Origin: Pararge aegeria
Lineage: Eukaryota; Arthropoda; Insecta; Lepidoptera; Nymphalidae
Length of the DNA: 64,000 bases
Assembly (NCBI RefSeq): GCF_905163445.1
Contig: NC_053191.1
Coordinates: 3,162,001-3,226,000, forward strand
Reading direction: 5' to 3'
The position numbers and the translations under genes were made by a program. Positions 1 to 10,479 of the stretch are shown piece after piece (within the stretch, counting starts at the first letter, position 1; each line of letters opens with the position of its first letter). The notes beneath the pieces were generated by a model. The model made no database searches and was not told the origin of the DNA. It worked only from the letters and a program-made list of their open reading frames with translations.

Positions 1-661
1 CGAGTATTCTTTTTGCGCTTACTTTATCGTAGCATGCAATTTATAATTGTTGCGAAACGTTCCGAAAACAGTGAGGTTTTAATCTTTTTTTTTTATACTA
101 GAGCTGTAACCATTTTTTTACTGAATATCGCAATTAAATATTGTGTAGTAATCTTTACTGCAAAGAATGAGCTTGGTTCTCAAAATGGGTTCTAAATAAT
201 GAGTCTGGGTTGATGTATCTGACCAAACGGCACATGACTAAAGCGTCCCCGCGCGCACTGCGCAGTTTTTCGTTCCTCATCTTGTAAAGTTGACTGTGCG
301 CTCGTTTAAGTTTGATATATATTGTTCACTATTACGTTAACTATGGCTCTTCTATTTTGGACATTAATTTAAACATAGTGATTTGACTCGATTTTTGTGT
401 TTGTTGTTATATAGTACTAACTCTGTTTCAACATGTTGAAAAATTGACGTATAATCAACAGCCAGTCACGCGTATTGGTTGTGAAGTTAAAGGAATACTT
501 TGAACGAACGAACACTTTACAATACATAATAATATCAATCAAGTACTGATAAACACTTGAATTGATTTATCGTGAGTATCGAGTCCCGAGTCTTATGGTT
601 CCATAACTAGTTACGTCGCGATGACAAATGTCAAAACGGGCCTATTACATTTTTACGACTA
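1..661. mobile_element. MITE (TA-flanked, Tc1/mariner-like), cut by window edge
   Basis: This non-coding stretch is nearly the same as 45677-46315 and ends in the same terminal inverted repeat (…TTTTTACGACTA followed by TA). The complete copy at 45512-46315 shows both ends and a TA target-site duplication, so this is a second copy whose left end lies outside the window. The small plus-strand ORF inside it is not protein-like. Confidence 0.8.
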
Positions 662-1049
662 TAATGATACCAAAACCAGCTAGATCCAAATAGTATAGCC
701 AAAGAGATATTAAAACAAGTTTATACAAACTATAATGCCAAAAAAAATTTTTCCCCAACATATTATGTTTGGACAGCGGCCGCTGAATGGACAAAAATTA
801 AAAATGGCGGACGGGGCGTTTACGCACCATGCTTTTTCTGATCAGTTCAACAACACAAACACACAACATAACACACAAACAAAAATACAGACTTTTCAAC
901 TGCAGAAGTGATGTTGCCTAAGTTATGTTTTTTTCATATTTTACTTCACGTATAGAAAGAAAATTAACAAAAAGACAGTTTGTCTTTGAAAATAATTATT
1001 TGTAAGTAGTAATTATTTGTGCCAAGTTAAATATTATACAGATAACACA

Positions 1050-1173
1050 GTGATAGCCTGAAGGTTAGGACTTCGGTTTCACTTTCGAGAGGCTGAGTTC
1101 GAATCCCCATAACTTTTTCAGTTAAAGTTTAGTTTAAGTTAAGCGTTTTAAGCAATTAAAATATCACTTGCTA
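1050..1173 (+). mobile_element. tRNA-like SINE, 5' part
   Basis: Begins with a tRNA-like head (TGATAGCC…) and an RNA polymerase III B-box-like GAGTTCGAATCCCC near 1095-1107, then a tail resembling that of the longer copies at 7806-8112 and 14243-14542 (AAAATATCACTTGC). No complete tRNA cloverleaf is apparent, so it is called a SINE rather than a tRNA gene. Confidence 0.6.
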
Positions 1174-1674
1174 TGGCTTAAATTTCTGTAGGTACAAATT
1201 TAATAGTTTATTTGAAGAGTTCCCTCGATTACTCCAGGACCTTGACCTGATGATCGTGGGAACACAAGGGACGGAAAAAAAAATCTAAATCGATCCAGGC
1301 GTCTTCCAGTAATCGAGAAAAATACATAAAAAATAAGGTTCCGACGAATTGAGAATATCCTTTTTTTAAAGCAGTTAAAAAGAGTATGAATGAAAAAACA
1401 AAATATTTTTGCTTCCATTTATTGATTATTCAAAAACACGTGTCAAAGATAATAAATAACAATCATTTTTAAATATTGCTAAATATTAATATACCGCGAG
1501 AGATATGTTAGATTATCTTCCTGTGTTTATTTATTAGATCGCGTGAAAGTTAACTGCGAATTAAGTGATATCAAAAGTGACAGTGCGGTTGCCCAGTATT
1601 TTAGCTAGATGGCGCTCCTTCGATATCATACAAATCGTAGTTAAGTTTTATGCGACGGAATAAAACGTAGGTAC

Positions 1675-2215
1675 TCGATCGAAGCACTCTGCGTCAACAA
1701 TCTCATATCTTCCTTCACCGTAAACCTTCAAATATTTAAGTGGTTGATTTCTAGTATCCCTTTGAAAGGTGTATAAACCCTATATCCTTTTTGAAGATTT
1801 AAAACATAAAGTTCAAGAAGTAATAATAATTATGTTGATACTTGATATACGCTTCTCTAGTAAGCTTGTTTCGTAAAGTATGTGTCATTGTATCTTTGAG
1901 ATGGTTGATCCAATCCTGTGTATCCTGGTTTTATCCTGGTTTTCTAAATAGTCCTAGAAGTAGGTACCATCGTCTCTTAATTGTTCCATTTCTGCATCCT
2001 CCAGGTAAGGGAATAAATTATAGACTGACCAAATTGTTCATTATCTAGAAGAAAACAACGAGAGAGTCAACTGATCGGAAAGGAAGTGTCAGTGGAAGTA
2101 TCATTGTTATCCACTAATCACTCTATTCACCCTCAGTTAGCAGCCCCTTTTCTTATGCCGCATTTAGCCGTAAACCTTCAATATTTAAGTGGTTAATTTC
2201 TATTTTCCCTCATAA
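1675..2215 (-). pseudogene. Decayed GMC oxidoreductase fragments
   Basis: Read on the minus strand, bases near 1720-1770 encode a segment close to TRNQPLKYLEAFG of the intact gene upstream (its bases 3598-3640). Bases near 2002-2025 resemble the start of that gene's third exon (LFPYL). A second copy of the RNQPLKYL-type segment lies near 2168-2212, with a 1-bp deletion. The order exon-3 start then RNQPLKYL matches the intact gene, but the intervening sequence is degenerate and has stops. I read this as relics of one or two further tandem GMC copies, beyond repair. The rest of 1174-2380 shows nothing recognisable. Confidence 0.55.
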
Positions 2216-2383
2216 AGATTATACTAATTCAATCATGCCAATAAACGATTGAAAATATGACCTTGGCAAACTAATCAGTAAGCTGGGATGTTTGAGACCT
2301 TCATTTTCTAAAATTAAAAAGTTCAACACCATTTTTGAATCATCATTGGTGAATTGTTCTTGCGCTTCTTGTAACTGAACGCA

Positions 2384-2389
2384 TTTATT
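2384..2389 (-). terminator. Polyadenylation signal of first GMC gene
   Basis: AATAAA on the minus strand, about 85 bases after the TAA stop at 2474-2472. This is the nearest canonical signal and the probable end of the transcript. Confidence 0.5.
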
Positions 2390-2471
2390 CTTGCGGTATT
2401 TAATTTCTCAGTAAATAAAATACAACTACTATGAAACTAATTGTTATCTACACGGTCTTTGATTTCTTCCT

Positions 2472-3971
2472 TTATTCGCTATTATCTTTTATAATCATAT
2501 CTGCCAGTTTTTCTGCTATTACCATGACAGCTGTATTAATATTGCCAGTAACTTGATTAGGCATTGCGCTAGCGTCTCCCACTCTCAAGTTGTTGATTCC
2601 AAGAACTCTCAGCCGGGAGTCTAGAACAGATCCCATGCGACAAGAGCTGCTGTAGTGGAAGGTAGTGTCCATCATGTGGAGTGTATAGCACTTCCAGTAC
2701 TCGATCGAGTCACGGTCCAAACTATTACATTTTGGCAAATCAAAGTAAATCGTCTCAGCACCAACGCTTTTGAAAAAGCTCGATTCTTTTACTTTGATGT
2801 AATCTAATATGTACGCTGCGTTGTTCTCCAAATCAACACTGTTTGAAAAATGGCCTGTAGTAATTACTGGTGGGTCCTCAGGATCCGAACTTTGTAACGC
2901 AACATTACCATACGACAATGGACGAGCTTTATTCATAACCGTGAAAAGAACTTCGCTTTCTGTCCCAGCAGCAGCGAGCTGATTACAAACGTCATCGTGT
3001 AAGCCAAAAACGACGGAAGATAATTGTAAAAGAGCAGCTGGATTATTCCTACATATTAAGTTCAATGTCACCCAATCAGAGTAGCCCTGTTCTTTGTCTA
3101 ATGCACCTGAGCCGACAAATGTCGGCACTGGGAAGTTCCACGGTGGTTGGGTTTCAACAGGATCACTAGTTTGTTCTAATTTATGAGCAACAATGACGGC
3201 AGCATGATCTTGCAGTGTTTTACCTACCGGTAAATCTTTAACAACTGGTATATTCAAACTATCAAGATGATCTTGTGGTCCTACTCCGGATAACATCAAT
3301 ATCTTTGGCGTATTGAAAGCCCCTGCTGATAATATGACTTCCCTTTTAGCGTAAATATTTATGAGTTTTTCAGATGAAGTGGCCTCAACCCCAATAGCAT
3401 TTATACCGTCAAAGAGAACTTTTGTGACCATTGTATTTTTCATTATGTGAAGATTCGGTCGGTGTTTAGCGGTTGCTAAATAGCACTCCGCACTGCTTTG
3501 CCGAATACCGTTTTCGTCAATGGTGAACAAGGCATGAGCGAAGCCCAAAGTGTCATTAGTGTTCATATCAACCATGATTTTGTGTCCCACATCGCCAAAA
3601 GCCTCCAAGTATTTAAGTGGTTGATTTCTAGTCTCCCTTGTTATGGCAACTGCACCGTCCATTCCATGGAAAGATGCAGTTTCTGAATTAATGATTTCAG
3701 GGTCTACAAGGCGTTCACTTTTCTTGAAGAATGGGAGAAGGTTCCACCAATTCCATGATTCATCCCCGGTAGCATCTGCCCATAGTTTATAATCGTAAGG
3801 ATCGCCTCTCACATAGTAAAAGTGATGCAATGTGCTGCTTCCCCCCAAAACTTTTCCTGAAGGCAGGTCTAAGTATTTATTCCGGTGGTATTGAGCGGAG
3901 TAGCCATCGTCGACTGAGGTGTAGTTCCAGTCCATCTCCGATTTTGTCAGGTAAGGGAACAAACTGGCATA
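2472..3971 (-). CDS. GMC copy 1, coding exon 3 (catalytic body)
   Basis: Starts after acceptor TATTTACAG (AG at 3973-3972) in phase 0 with YASLFPYL and runs to TAA at 2474-2472. Holds both GMC signatures and the His/Asn active-site pair, i.e. the substrate-binding and C-terminal GMC domains. Confidence 0.92.
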   Translation of the reverse strand, partial: YASLFPYLTKSEMDWNYTSVDDGYSAQYHRNKYLDLPSGKVLGGSSTLHHFYYVRGDPYDYKLWADATGDESWNWWNLLPFFKKSERLVDPEIINSETASFHGMDGAVAITRETRNQPLKYLEAFGDVGHKIMVDMNTNDTLGFAHALFTIDENGIRQSSAECYLATAKHRPNLHIMKNTMVTKVLFDGINAIGVEATSSEKLINIYAKREVILSAGAFNTPKILMLSGVGPQDHLDSLNIPVVKDLPVGKTLQDHAAVIVAHKLEQTSDPVETQPPWNFPVPTFVGSGALDKEQGYSDWVTLNLICRNNPAALLQLSSVVFGLHDDVCNQLAAAGTESEVLFTVMNKARPLSYGNVALQSSDPEDPPVITTGHFSNSVDLENNAAYILDYIKVKESSFFKSVGAETIYFDLPKCNSLDRDSIEYWKCYTLHMMDTTFHYSSSCRMGSVLDSRLRVLGINNLRVGDASAMPNQVTGNINTAVMVIAEKLADMIIKDNSE

Positions 3972-4762
3972 CTGTAAATAAAGAAAACTAATAAAGTAAC
4001 TTACTCCAACTAGTATACCAACGTTTCAGATACAAGATTAGGGTTAAAACTCATCACGCAAATGTTTCCGAAATAAATGCATCAGGGGATTTTCTGTCCA
4101 CATCAACCGAATCTATTTATATACACCGAGCAAGTTTCAAAGCCAACAAGAGAGACATGCCCTGGTGATATTACGTTTGTGTATACTTCCTTCCTGCCCA
4201 AAGGTCGGATGTAGCCATAAAGCTTTTTCACTGCACCAAAAAAAGGGGTGTGACATATTAATGAATTACTGTAACCAGATAAGGTAATGGGTCTCACCTC
4301 AGCCTCCCAATGAGGGTCACCTCCGGCCTCTATGAGTAGAACATTGACATTTGAGTCCTCGCTAAGCCGATTAGCAACAATACTGCCCGCTGTACCGGCT
4401 CCCACGACCACGTAGTCGTATTCAGCTTTATCTGTAAATAAATGATCGTTGTTGTAAATTTGACAATTTTGTGTGAACGCATAGCTCCCCAGGAGCTGGT
4501 GGCGTAGCATTTTCGACGTTAAATTAGTTTGACTTGACAGTTAAAGGTGATAGAGTACTGAACACATTGAGTTGTCGTAATCCTAGCTGTGGGGCATTCG
4601 TTAAGCTGATTTGGATGACGATGCTATATGTATAATGTAAACTGTAGTACCTTCTACAGGGACGTGGGTCGGCCACTTGTAAGTACTCAGGCCCAATGCA
4701 GTCAACGCCAGGAAGAGGCCCCTGGTGGACTTGGCAGTTGCTATCATCGCCGTCACGTCCAT
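2472..4762 (-). CDS. GMC oxidoreductase (ecdysone oxidase/glucose dehydrogenase-like), copy 1
   Basis: Coding exons 4762-4651, 4431-4298 and 3971-2472 join in frame (phase 1, then 0) to 581 residues. GMC enzymes use FAD to oxidise alcohols. Visible features: a hydrophobic N-terminus (about 11-29, signal peptide or anchor); the dinucleotide fold VVVGAGTAGS (about 45-54) with the ribose-binding Glu in LLIEAGG (about 72); GMC signature 1 GKVLGGSSTLHHFYYVRG (121-138); signature 2 GAFNTPKILMLSGVGP; and the active-site pair His ~521 in FHYSSSCRMG and Asn ~559 in TGNINTA. All key residues are present, so it looks functional. Lepidoptera have many such genes, including ecdysone oxidase; which substrate this one uses cannot be told. 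The ATG at 4762 follows a 5'-UTR acceptor (…TTTATCTTTAG at 4771-4781). Confidence 0.9.
4298..4431 (-). CDS. GMC copy 1, coding exon 2 (FAD-binding fold)
   Basis: 134 bases between acceptor TATTTACAG and donor GAG|GTGAGA. Encodes the beta-alpha-beta FAD motif VVVGAGTAGS through GGDPHWEAE. The same length and phases are found in copy 2. Confidence 0.9.
4651..4762 (-). CDS. GMC copy 1, coding exon 1 (signal/anchor)
   Basis: ATG at 4762-4760; 112 coding bases to donor GAAG|GTACTA. Encodes MDVTAMIATAKSTRG and a hydrophobic stretch, likely a secretion signal or anchor. The start is supported by the matching MDVA… start of copy 2. Confidence 0.85.
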
Positions 4763-4857
4763 GGTTGATCTAAAGATAAAGAAGAAACAGACCTTTATAA
4801 GCATACTCATAAATATGTCTTCAATGTTAGATTCAAGTGCAGCTAGTATCGGAAACC

Positions 4858-5160
4858 GTTTTACGACTTCCTTGGTGCAGCGGTGAGCGCTGTGGAATTC
4901 AAGTGGGTGGTTCCGGGTTCGATGGAGGGGAAATTTGGGAATATATAATTTCTAAAATTTCTCTGGTCTGGTCTGGTGGAAGGCTTCTGCCGTGGCTAGT
5001 TACCCTAACGACAAAGTCGCTAAGCGATGTCGCATAGAAACCTAATAGGGGTATGGGTTAAATGTTGGTAACTGCTATACCCCTAAAAGGGTAGAACGTT
5101 ATCATCTTAGACTGCATCATCACGGCTAACTTGTAGTGGAATTAAAAAAAAAATGTTTGT
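4858..5160 (+). mobile_element. Composite SINE
   Basis: A tRNA-like head with B-box-like GGTTCGATGG (near 4915), a middle with CCGTGGCTAGTTACC, and a tail with ATCTTAGACTGCATCATCAC and a poly-A-rich end. Tail or middle parts recur at 10840-10985 (minus), 28146-28412, 32090-32180 and 40700-40830. It sits in the first intron of GMC copy 1. Confidence 0.65.
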
Positions 5161-5228
5161 GGTTAGATGGTTGACTAACCACGTAACAACAAACTTGAAG
5201 GTTTTATTATTGCTTTTCTGTTTTACCT

Positions 5229-5278
5229 ACTTTTTGTGGTGTAAAATAAAAGTGTATTCATTCATTCGTTCATTTATA
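5229..5278 (+). mobile_element. Retroelement 3' tail with TTCA/CATT repeats
   Basis: TACTTTTTGTGGTGTAAAAT followed by an AAAGTGTATTCATTCATT-type end; near-identical tails occur at 8176-8221 and 56955-56996 and, inverted, near 57933-57985. Consistent with the 3' end of one LINE or SINE family. Confidence 0.5.
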
Positions 5279-5709
5279 TTTGAATAAAAAGTCATCCTAC
5301 AATCAGTTGAAGGACTCCACAATTAATATGGTCATTATTTCGTACAGTGCAATGTGTCCAAAAACAGTGAAATCGCCCGGGCACATCTCAATTCACACCC
5401 GCGGAATGTTGCTAACTCACAAACTTTTCCCTATGGTAAACATGTAGAACATTAGAGACGTTTAGACATTATAATGACCGTCAATTGCTAAATGGAATGA
5501 AGAACTAACCACCTGTTCGGGAAACATTACGAAAATGGAGTGGTATTTGATGCTTCAATATTAGTCGTGTTCACGGTTTCTGTACGTTCTTGACTCTGTG
5601 GGTTGGAGTTGCATGTTGCAAGGAAGTATTGAACATGTAACTTTAAACCATGGTCGGATGGTTGAACATAATGTTATACTTATAGTAACAATAATGTTGA
5701 ATAAACTTA

Positions 5710-5991
5710 GGGGGCGTCCATAAATTACGTGAAGTGTTTTTTTTTTTTCTGTCTCTCCCTCTCCCCCTGGTGAGTTGTCGTGAGATTTTATTCAACCCCC
5801 TTCCCCATCCCCCAGTCTTAACGTGAGAATTTTCAAAATATGGGTTTCTTACGTTAACGCGTTGGATTGTTATCAGAAAAAAAATTGTGTGATATTTGCC
5901 GAGACCTCTCTCCACCGTAAGATTAGATTAGATTTGACTCGACCCCCTCCCCACCCTTAAACATCTTACGCATTTTATCAATGCCCCCAAA
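5710..5991. mobile_element. MITE-like element with GGGGGC / GCCCCC ends
   Basis: Starts GGGGGCGTCCATAAATTACG and ends with ACGCATTTTATCAATGCCCCC. The ends are imperfect inverted repeats; the interior is C/T-rich and non-coding. It lies in the first intron of GMC copy 1. Confidence 0.5.
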
Positions 5992-6078
5992 TATTAATAA
6001 TGGAATTCCAAAAATTGGATCATAAAATTAAATTAAGTAAAGAATAAAACAAAAGATTAGTAAGAAAAGGTTACTTAC

Positions 6079-6128
6079 AGTTTCTACGATCTTCGCCTTG
6101 TTCTTGAGACTCGTCTCTGATGAAGTGT
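6079..6128 (-). promoter_or_regulatory. Probable 5'-UTR exon of GMC copy 1
   Basis: A strong donor GAAACT|GTAAGT lies at 6079/6078 on the minus strand, 30-80 bases downstream of a TATA box at 6152-6158. The likely transcription start is the A of ATCACA at 6128. Splicing to the acceptor just before 4770 would give a leader of about 60 bases. Inferred from spacing only. Confidence 0.5.
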
Positions 6129-6151
6129 GATGGTACACCGCCTTCTTTCCT

Positions 6152-6158
6152 ATTTATA
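6152..6158 (-). promoter_or_regulatory. TATA box of GMC copy 1
   Basis: TATAAAT on the minus strand within GATATAAATAGG, 30 bases before an initiator-like ATCACA and followed by a clean splice donor. This arrangement is typical of an insect core promoter. Confidence 0.5.
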
Positions 6159-6159
6159 T

Positions 6160-7805
6160 CAATCTCGAACACATTTGTTTGCAATGTTTTAATAATAACA
6201 TGTCATGGATAATTAATATTTAAATTACTTTTTATTTCAGACACCTTTTCATTTCCATATTCCAATATTTACAGTTCCGAAAGTAGCTGGAAATCTCGAA
6301 ATACTGGGTCCAAGGCCAATTGTCTCAGGTGCATGGACTTACACGTGTAATACTTCGCTTCCGATAGCGCTTGGGCTCGATTGTCCCGTTGCTGTGACGC
6401 TTTTTTGGACCAAACTTTATTAGTTCACCTTTTTTAACCCCAGAGACAAAAACGGCGGTGTTATAAGTTTATTCATATTTACACGATTATTTTTAATAGT
6501 TTTTAGTAAATACTTATTTTAGTTTTTTTTTCTATAATGTGACCGGAGAAGACAATAATGCTGTATACACCTATAATTGGCCATTGTAATGGCACTAGAA
6601 AGAATTTGTAATTCTAACACGTAATTTTTTTTTTTATGAATGTAGTTACAATTAATTGCGCTTGTCTTATGAATAAATAAATAAATAAAGTTTAATAAGT
6701 TGTAAATGTCTGTGAGTGTCGTATCGAATGTTGTAGTAACATATTATTTTTTCACCACTTCCTCATTATGGGGAATCAAATAAAAGGGCTTGACTGGTAG
6801 AATACTATACACTTTGATAAAATTCATAAAACGTATTATATATTCCAATAGAATTGAAAGAGGAGGACTTGTACATTTGTTTTTTTGTTTAAAAATAAAT
6901 TATAACAAACATTTTCCAACATAATTAGCCATCCCCTTAGAAACTATGCGTTTATGGTGAGGATGGCGGGTTCGCAAGTTTATATCTTTATGAATATTCA
7001 GCTACTAAGTAATACTACTTATCTAAATGTAAATGTAACTTAATCTTAATGTCAATAGTTTAGACAATCTTAATCGAACAGTGGTATTTTTTTGCACTGT
7101 TAGCTAATAAATGTATTTTACATTTCCTTAAAAATATATGTTTTTTATCATTTAAACATTGCAAAGCAGGTGGGAGATCTTTAAATATTTTGGGTTATAT
7201 GTATTTATAATTCCTTTTTCCGTACACATTATGTGTTTTCGGTATAATAAACTTTTTATAACTAAGCAGTTTCCGAAAATTACCTTTTCGCTCTCTACGT
7301 CTAAGATGTTGTTTATTACTAAATTCTTCCGTGAATACAGCTAATGTTACTTTTCTCTGCACTGGCAATAATTTACAATATGTTAATAATTCATGGCATT
7401 CATTTGAATATTTTCGTTTGATTTTTTTAGGTACTATGGTTTTTAACATTCTTAGTTGTAAGTTTTATATTCGGGTAATATATGTTTTATATGTTCTACC
7501 ATAACTACTCAGACCATATCCAATTATTGAGTCCTAGGAGCTAAGGAATTATTTTATGGGAATTTTTAAATATGATCCAAGTGACGAGGTTCGTACGATG
7601 ATTAGTCCGCATGCCTCTAATTCTGTGATGTGAGCCGTTCGAAATGTGTCTTATTCGCAGAGCAACTATGTTGTCCTGGTATTCGGTATTTTAGCCATTT
7701 TTAGATACTAAGGCCCTCCGTCATTAGCTTTGAACCTGTTTGTTTGTTTTGTCAGTGTAAGTGTGTGTGTACAAACAACAAGCACAGCGTCTTAGCTAAG
7801 ACGCT
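6160..7805. other. Intergenic, no gene recognised
   Basis: AT-rich sequence between the promoter of GMC copy 1 and a SINE. The ORFs here are short and low-complexity; no motif, RNA or clear repeat was recognised apart from short (AATA)n tracts near 6672 and A/T runs. Confidence 0.5.
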
Positions 7806-8112
7806 ATATCATCATAATCATATCAGCCCACTTCAGGGCACGGGTGTCAACTGTCATCCCATAATGAGAAAGGGTTAAGGCCGTAGTCTACCCCGTTGGC
7901 CCAGTGCGGAATGGTTGACTCCACACACCTTTGAGCATTACGGAGAACTCCCAGGCATTCAGATTTACTCACGATGTTTTCTTTCACCGTTGAAGCAAGT
8001 GATATTTTAAATGCTAAGAACGCACATAACTTGAAATAGTTAAAGGTGCTGGGATTCGAACTCTGTCCCCCGAAAGTGGAGTCGGAGTCCTACCCACCGG
8101 GCTATCACCACT
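7806..8112 (-). mobile_element. Full-length-looking tRNA-like SINE
   Basis: Read on the minus strand it begins GTGATAGCCCGGTGGGTAGG, has a B-box GAGTTCGAATCCCAGC, and ends in TGATATGATTATGATGAT. Copies at 14243-14542 and 49985-50125 share this order. It lies between the two GMC genes. Confidence 0.7.
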
Positions 8113-8175
8113 TTCTACTACGCTAACTACAGTACATGTTAATATTGCGCGTGATAAGAAGGTACCTCATTTTTA

Positions 8176-8222
8176 TGTACTTTTTGTGGTGTGAAATAAA
8201 AGTATATTCATTCATTCACTTG
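8176..8222 (+). mobile_element. Retroelement 3' tail (CATT repeats)
   Basis: Second copy of the TTTTTGTGGTGTGAAATAAA-type tail also seen at 5229. The stretch 8223-8620 that follows is non-coding with no recognised feature. Confidence 0.45.
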
Positions 8223-8628
8223 AACAGACCTTTATAATTTAAAATAAACCTTTCACTCACTATTCCTAGATCCAACTTTATTTCAAACAGCTGTGCGTTG
8301 CCGTCGTAATGTCCACGCGCGTACCTTACTCATATACCTGCATGGTTTAAGGTTAAACACACCTAAAACAATTTTTTTAAACAACCCTAAAGGATGTAGA
8401 CTAAGGGGTAAAATGGGATAATTATGTGACAAGGGAATTATCAAAAGTGGGTTCAGTTTTTATACTCCCATTTCACCCCTTGAGGGGTAGATTTCCGAAA
8501 TAAAAGCCTAAGTTTCTCTGTGTAATCTGCCACCTGCCTGAAAGTACCGTCATAATTACAACCACAAACTAACTGGCCAACAGACAAACAGACAGGCAGG
8601 CAGACATTTTGAACAGTTAAATTTTAGC

Positions 8629-8640
8629 TTTATTTATTTA
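8629..8640 (-). terminator. Possible polyadenylation signals of GMC copy 2
   Basis: Overlapping AATAAA motifs on the minus strand (TAAATAAATAAA), about 320 bases after the stop of copy 2. No canonical signal is seen closer, so a variant signal nearer the stop is possible. Confidence 0.3.
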
Positions 8641-8955
8641 TTTACCAAAATTCCAAAATTATTATTTAATTAAAATACAGGACGTGCACAATATCTAAAG
8701 AGATTTCTTCGAGAATCCCTGGAATATGAGAAAAATTTAAGAGTAGATTTTAGCAGGTACTTAAAGAAAAAACTGATACTACACATACATAATAGAATAC
8801 AGATAAACTAAATCAATAAAAAAAAAAAAGTTTATATATGTCCACGCACCATATATATCTAATCAGTAATCACATCTAGCTAGAAGACGCATATGTTATA
8901 AGCTGCGAATTGTTTATCCAGTAATAAAAGTTAAAGAAAGCATTTCTTAGTTCAT

Positions 8956-10479
8956 CTATGTTACGCAATGACCAACATTATATTGGTCAGATTCTTTTTT
9001 TATCAAATCAGCAGCTTTTTCAGCCAGTACCATGACTGCGGCGTTTATATTCGCACTAACTGTATTCGGCATTGAGCTAGCATCGACAACTCTCAACTTA
9101 TTCACTCCTAGTACCTTCAGTTCACCATCCAATACTGAACCCATGCGGCAGGTGCTACTATAGTGGAAAGTTGTGTCCATCATGTTCAAAACATAGCATT
9201 TCCAATAATCCCGCGTGTTCTTTTCCAAACCTTTGCAGTTCGGCAAATCGAAGTGCAATGTCTCACCGCCAATATTGCGGAAATAACTGGAATCTGTCAC
9301 TTTAATAAACTTTTCAATGTACGCTGCATTATTCTCCAAGTCAGTGCTATTTGATAAAAAGCCTGTGTAAATTCTTGGAGGATCTTTAGGATCCTTACTA
9401 CGCAACAAAACCTTTCCTCGTGATATTGGACGTGCTACATTTAACACCGTGACTAGGATTTCTCTACCTTGACCAGCCTTAGCTAGTTGTTCACAAACGT
9501 CATTGTGGAGACCAAAAACTGTTGCACAAAGTAACAGTAAATTTGTAGGATTATTTCTGCATATCAAATTCAGTGTGAGATAATCTGGATAGCCCTGATC
9601 TGTGTCCAAAGCATCTAAACCAATAAATGTTGGAATGGGAAAGTCGGATGGGTTTTCGGGTTTGGGAGTTTCGTCCGTTTTCTTCAATTTATGAGCTAAT
9701 ACGACGGCAAGGTGATCCTCCATACTTTCACCTACAGGCAAGTCAGCAACTATTTCGATTCCCATACTTTCGAGATGAGCTTTTGGCCCGACACCAGACA
9801 GCATTAATAGTTTTGGTGAGTTGAACGCACCTGCTGATACGATTACTTCTTTGCGGGCATAGATATTAAAAGTTTTACCATTTCTTGAAACTTGGACGCC
9901 CATAGCATTTTTCTTGTTGTCAAATAGAATTTTATCTACAGTTGTTTCTTTCGTTAAATGCAAGTTTAATCGATGCTTTATAGGTAAAAGAAAGGACTCT
10001 GCACTACTCTGCCGAATTCCGTTACCTATAAAAACCATGGGCCTTGTAAATCCTAAGGTGTACCCAGTATTTATGTCGTCGACGACTTTGTTTCCAACTT
10101 CCTGAAAAGCTTCAAGATATTTCAGCGATATTTCCCTGAGCTCCCTTGTTATAACCGTATATCCATTAGTCCCGTGATATTGTCCAGTAGGAGAATTGAG
10201 GATATCCTGGTCTACTAGACATTCGCTCTTTTTAAAATATGGAATTAGATTTTCCCAAGACCACGAATCGTCAGCTGCCGCGTCGACCCATGCTTTATAG
10301 TCATTAGCATGTCCCCTCACGTAATAGAAGTGGTGAATGGAACTGCTCCCTCCATAAACTTTGCCGGAAGGTAAATCAAGGTAGCCATTTCTGTGGTACT
10401 GTGCGGAGTAACCATCGTCCTCTGAAACGTAGTTCCAATCAATAGCTGATTTAGTCAGGAACGGGAACATGCCGGGCAC
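8956..10479 (-). CDS. GMC copy 2, coding exon 3
   Basis: Starts after acceptor AAATTTCACAG in phase 0 with VPGMFPFL and ends at 8956. Carries GMC signatures 1 and 2 and the active-site His and Asn. Confidence 0.92.
   Translation of the reverse strand: MPGMFPFLTKSAIDWNYVSEDDGYSAQYHRNGYLDLPSGKVYGGSSSIHHFYYVRGHANDYKAWVDAAADDSWSWENLIPYFKKSECLVDQDILNSPTGQYHGTNGYTVITRELREISLKYLEAFQEVGNKVVDDINTGYTLGFTRPMVFIGNGIRQSSAESFLLPIKHRLNLHLTKETTVDKILFDNKKNAMGVQVSRNGKTFNIYARKEVIVSAGAFNSPKLLMLSGVGPKAHLESMGIEIVADLPVGESMEDHLAVVLAHKLKKTDETPKPENPSDFPIPTFIGLDALDTDQGYPDYLTLNLICRNNPTNLLLLCATVFGLHNDVCEQLAKAGQGREILVTVLNVARPISRGKVLLRSKDPKDPPRIYTGFLSNSTDLENNAAYIEKFIKVTDSSYFRNIGGETLHFDLPNCKGLEKNTRDYWKCYVLNMMDTTFHYSSTCRMGSVLDGELKVLGVNKLRVVDASSMPNTVSANINAAVMVLAEKAADLIKKESDQYNVGHCVT

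Noticed and set aside
1095..1107. tRNA gene suggested by GTTCGAATCCCC and by the many GGTTCGATTCC boxes
   Set aside because: The flanking sequence does not fold as a cloverleaf and the same units recur as full-length SINEs.
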